Shown here piece by piece: positions 5,837 to 6,672 of a DNA stretch of 6,672 nt. Position 1 is the stretch's first letter, and each line of letters starts with the position of its first letter. A program made the position numbers and the translations under genes. The notes beneath the pieces were generated by a model. The model saw nothing but the letters and a program-made list of their open reading frames with translations, searched no databases and was not told the origin of the DNA. This DNA is from a bacterium (GTDB lineage Bacteria > Planctomycetota > UBA1135 > UBA2386), in assembly GCA_011051855.1 (NCBI GenBank), contig DRKG01000539.1:1-6672 (forward strand), read 5' to 3'.

Positions 5837-6672
5837 ATGAGGCTGCTCTTCACGATCCACCAGTTCTTCCCCGACTGCCATTCCGGGACCGAACAGATCT
5901 GCCTCGCGACCGCGCGCGAGGCGCAGCGGCGCGGCCATGACGTGACCGTGCTGTCCCTGCACTGGGACCACGAGCGCGACTGGCCGCCGATCAAGCTGTT
6001 CGACCAGCCGATCGAGAACCTGCGCGTGGTCCGGCTCAACCACTGGCGAAGGATCAACCCGAACGACGTACTGCGCGACTACGAGAACCTGCACCTCGAA
6101 GGGTGGTTCCAACGCGTGCTCGATGATGTGCAACCCGACGTCGTGCACAGCTTCCACCTGCGCCAGTTGGGCTCCAACCTGATCCGCGTCGCCAAGCGCA
6201 ACGGCCTGCGCGTGGTCGTCACGCTGACCGACTTCTGGTTCCTGTGCCCGCGCTTCACGCTGCTGCGCCCCGACGGCACCGTCTGCGACGGTCCTCCCGA
6301 CGAAGGGCTCGGCTGCATTGCCTGCCACCACCCGGAGCTCGGCGACGTATCCACCGACGAAGAACACTGGCCGCTGACCGACGCACCGGCGGCGCGCAGG
6401 CAGGCGCTGCTCGCGCGCAAGCGCATCCAGCTCGAGAACCTCGCCCAAGCCGATGCAGTCGCCGCACCTTCGCGCTTCCTGGCCGACATGTTCCGCCGGA
6501 ACGGACTGCAGCACGAAGGCTTCCTGTCGGTCCCCTACGGTCTGACCCCCGACCGGATCGAACGGCGGCCGGTGTCGCGGCCACGCTCGCCGCTGCGCCT
6601 GGGCTTCTGCGGGGTGCTGTCACCGTGGAAGGGCGCCCATCTGCTGGTCGACGCGGTGATGCGCAGCGAGGC
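5837..6672 (+). CDS. GT4-family glycosyltransferase, 5' part (partial)
   Basis: The first 278 codons of a GT-B-fold glycosyltransferase; the C-terminal half lies beyond the window. It probably transfers a nucleotide-sugar-derived residue to the same glycan as its neighbours. Visible features: the opening strand MRLLFTIHQFFP followed by HSGTEQ (15-20), the donor/acceptor loop with the conserved glycine; VVHSFHL near residue 110; LTDFWFLCPR ending the acceptor half; four cysteines C137, C150, C160 and C163, the last two as CIAC; VPYGL where many GT4 proteins have NGVD; and LGFCGVLSPWKG starting the C-terminal Rossmann domain. The ATG at 5837 is preceded by only a weak AAGG (5819-5822), about 14 bases away, so translational coupling to the gene ending at 5827 is likely. 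It is in the same frame as that gene. The family is secure; the sugar specificity cannot be read. Confidence 0.92.
   Translation, partial: MRLLFTIHQFFPDCHSGTEQICLATAREAQRRGHDVTVLSLHWDHERDWPPIKLFDQPIENLRVVRLNHWRRINPNDVLRDYENLHLEGWFQRVLDDVQPDVVHSFHLRQLGSNLIRVAKRNGLRVVVTLTDFWFLCPRFTLLRPDGTVCDGPPDEGLGCIACHHPELGDVSTDEEHWPLTDAPAARRQALLARKRIQLENLAQADAVAAPSRFLADMFRRNGLQHEGFLSVPYGLTPDRIERRPVSRPRSPLRLGFCGVLSPWKGAHLLVDAVMRSE

Noticed and set aside
5066..6514. Minus-strand open frame of 482 codons
   Set aside because: Antisense to the GT4 domain and to the downstream GT4 gene, and it spans the junction between the two. Its translation has no family motifs.

Overview
This is a GC-rich bacterial window (about two thirds G+C, strong G/C preference at third codon positions) from what looks like a surface-polysaccharide (O-antigen, capsule or exopolysaccharide) assembly locus. 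All three genes that can be read are glycosyltransferases. The composition and gene style suggest a GC-rich proteobacterium, but nothing here fixes the taxon.

Layout: (1) The last 11 codons of an unidentified plus-strand gene end at 38. (2) A 220-bp, non-coding inverted-repeat element (33-252) follows. It has 58-nt imperfect arms with 19 perfectly matched bases at the tips, a nested hairpin-rich interior, and the stop codons of both converging genes inside the tips. (3) A minus-strand family-2 glycosyltransferase of the rhamnosyltransferase type occupies 247-1215. (4) A 73-bp divergent spacer (1216-1288) holds a perfect 10-bp palindrome and two mutually exclusive hairpins next to the start of the next gene. 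(5) A plus-strand gene of 1512 codons (1289-5827) encodes a four-part protein: an N-terminal SPASM-like, apparently clusterless radical-SAM-like module, a GT2 glycosyltransferase, a long charged helix with five 21-residue repeats, and a C-terminal GT4 glycosyltransferase. (6) After 9 bases, in the same frame, a second GT4 glycosyltransferase starts at 5837 and runs off the end.

How they may work together: the large protein and the downstream GT4 are spaced like an operon, and the rhamnosyltransferase-like gene is divergently transcribed from them. Together they would add successive sugars to a lipid-linked or chain-end acceptor at the cytoplasmic face of the inner membrane. In the large protein the repeat helix would hold two active sites (GT-A and GT-B folds) at a set distance. 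The most notable items are this domain architecture with its tandem-repeat spacer, and the long inverted repeat whose imperfect pairs are nearly all G-U compatible on one strand only.
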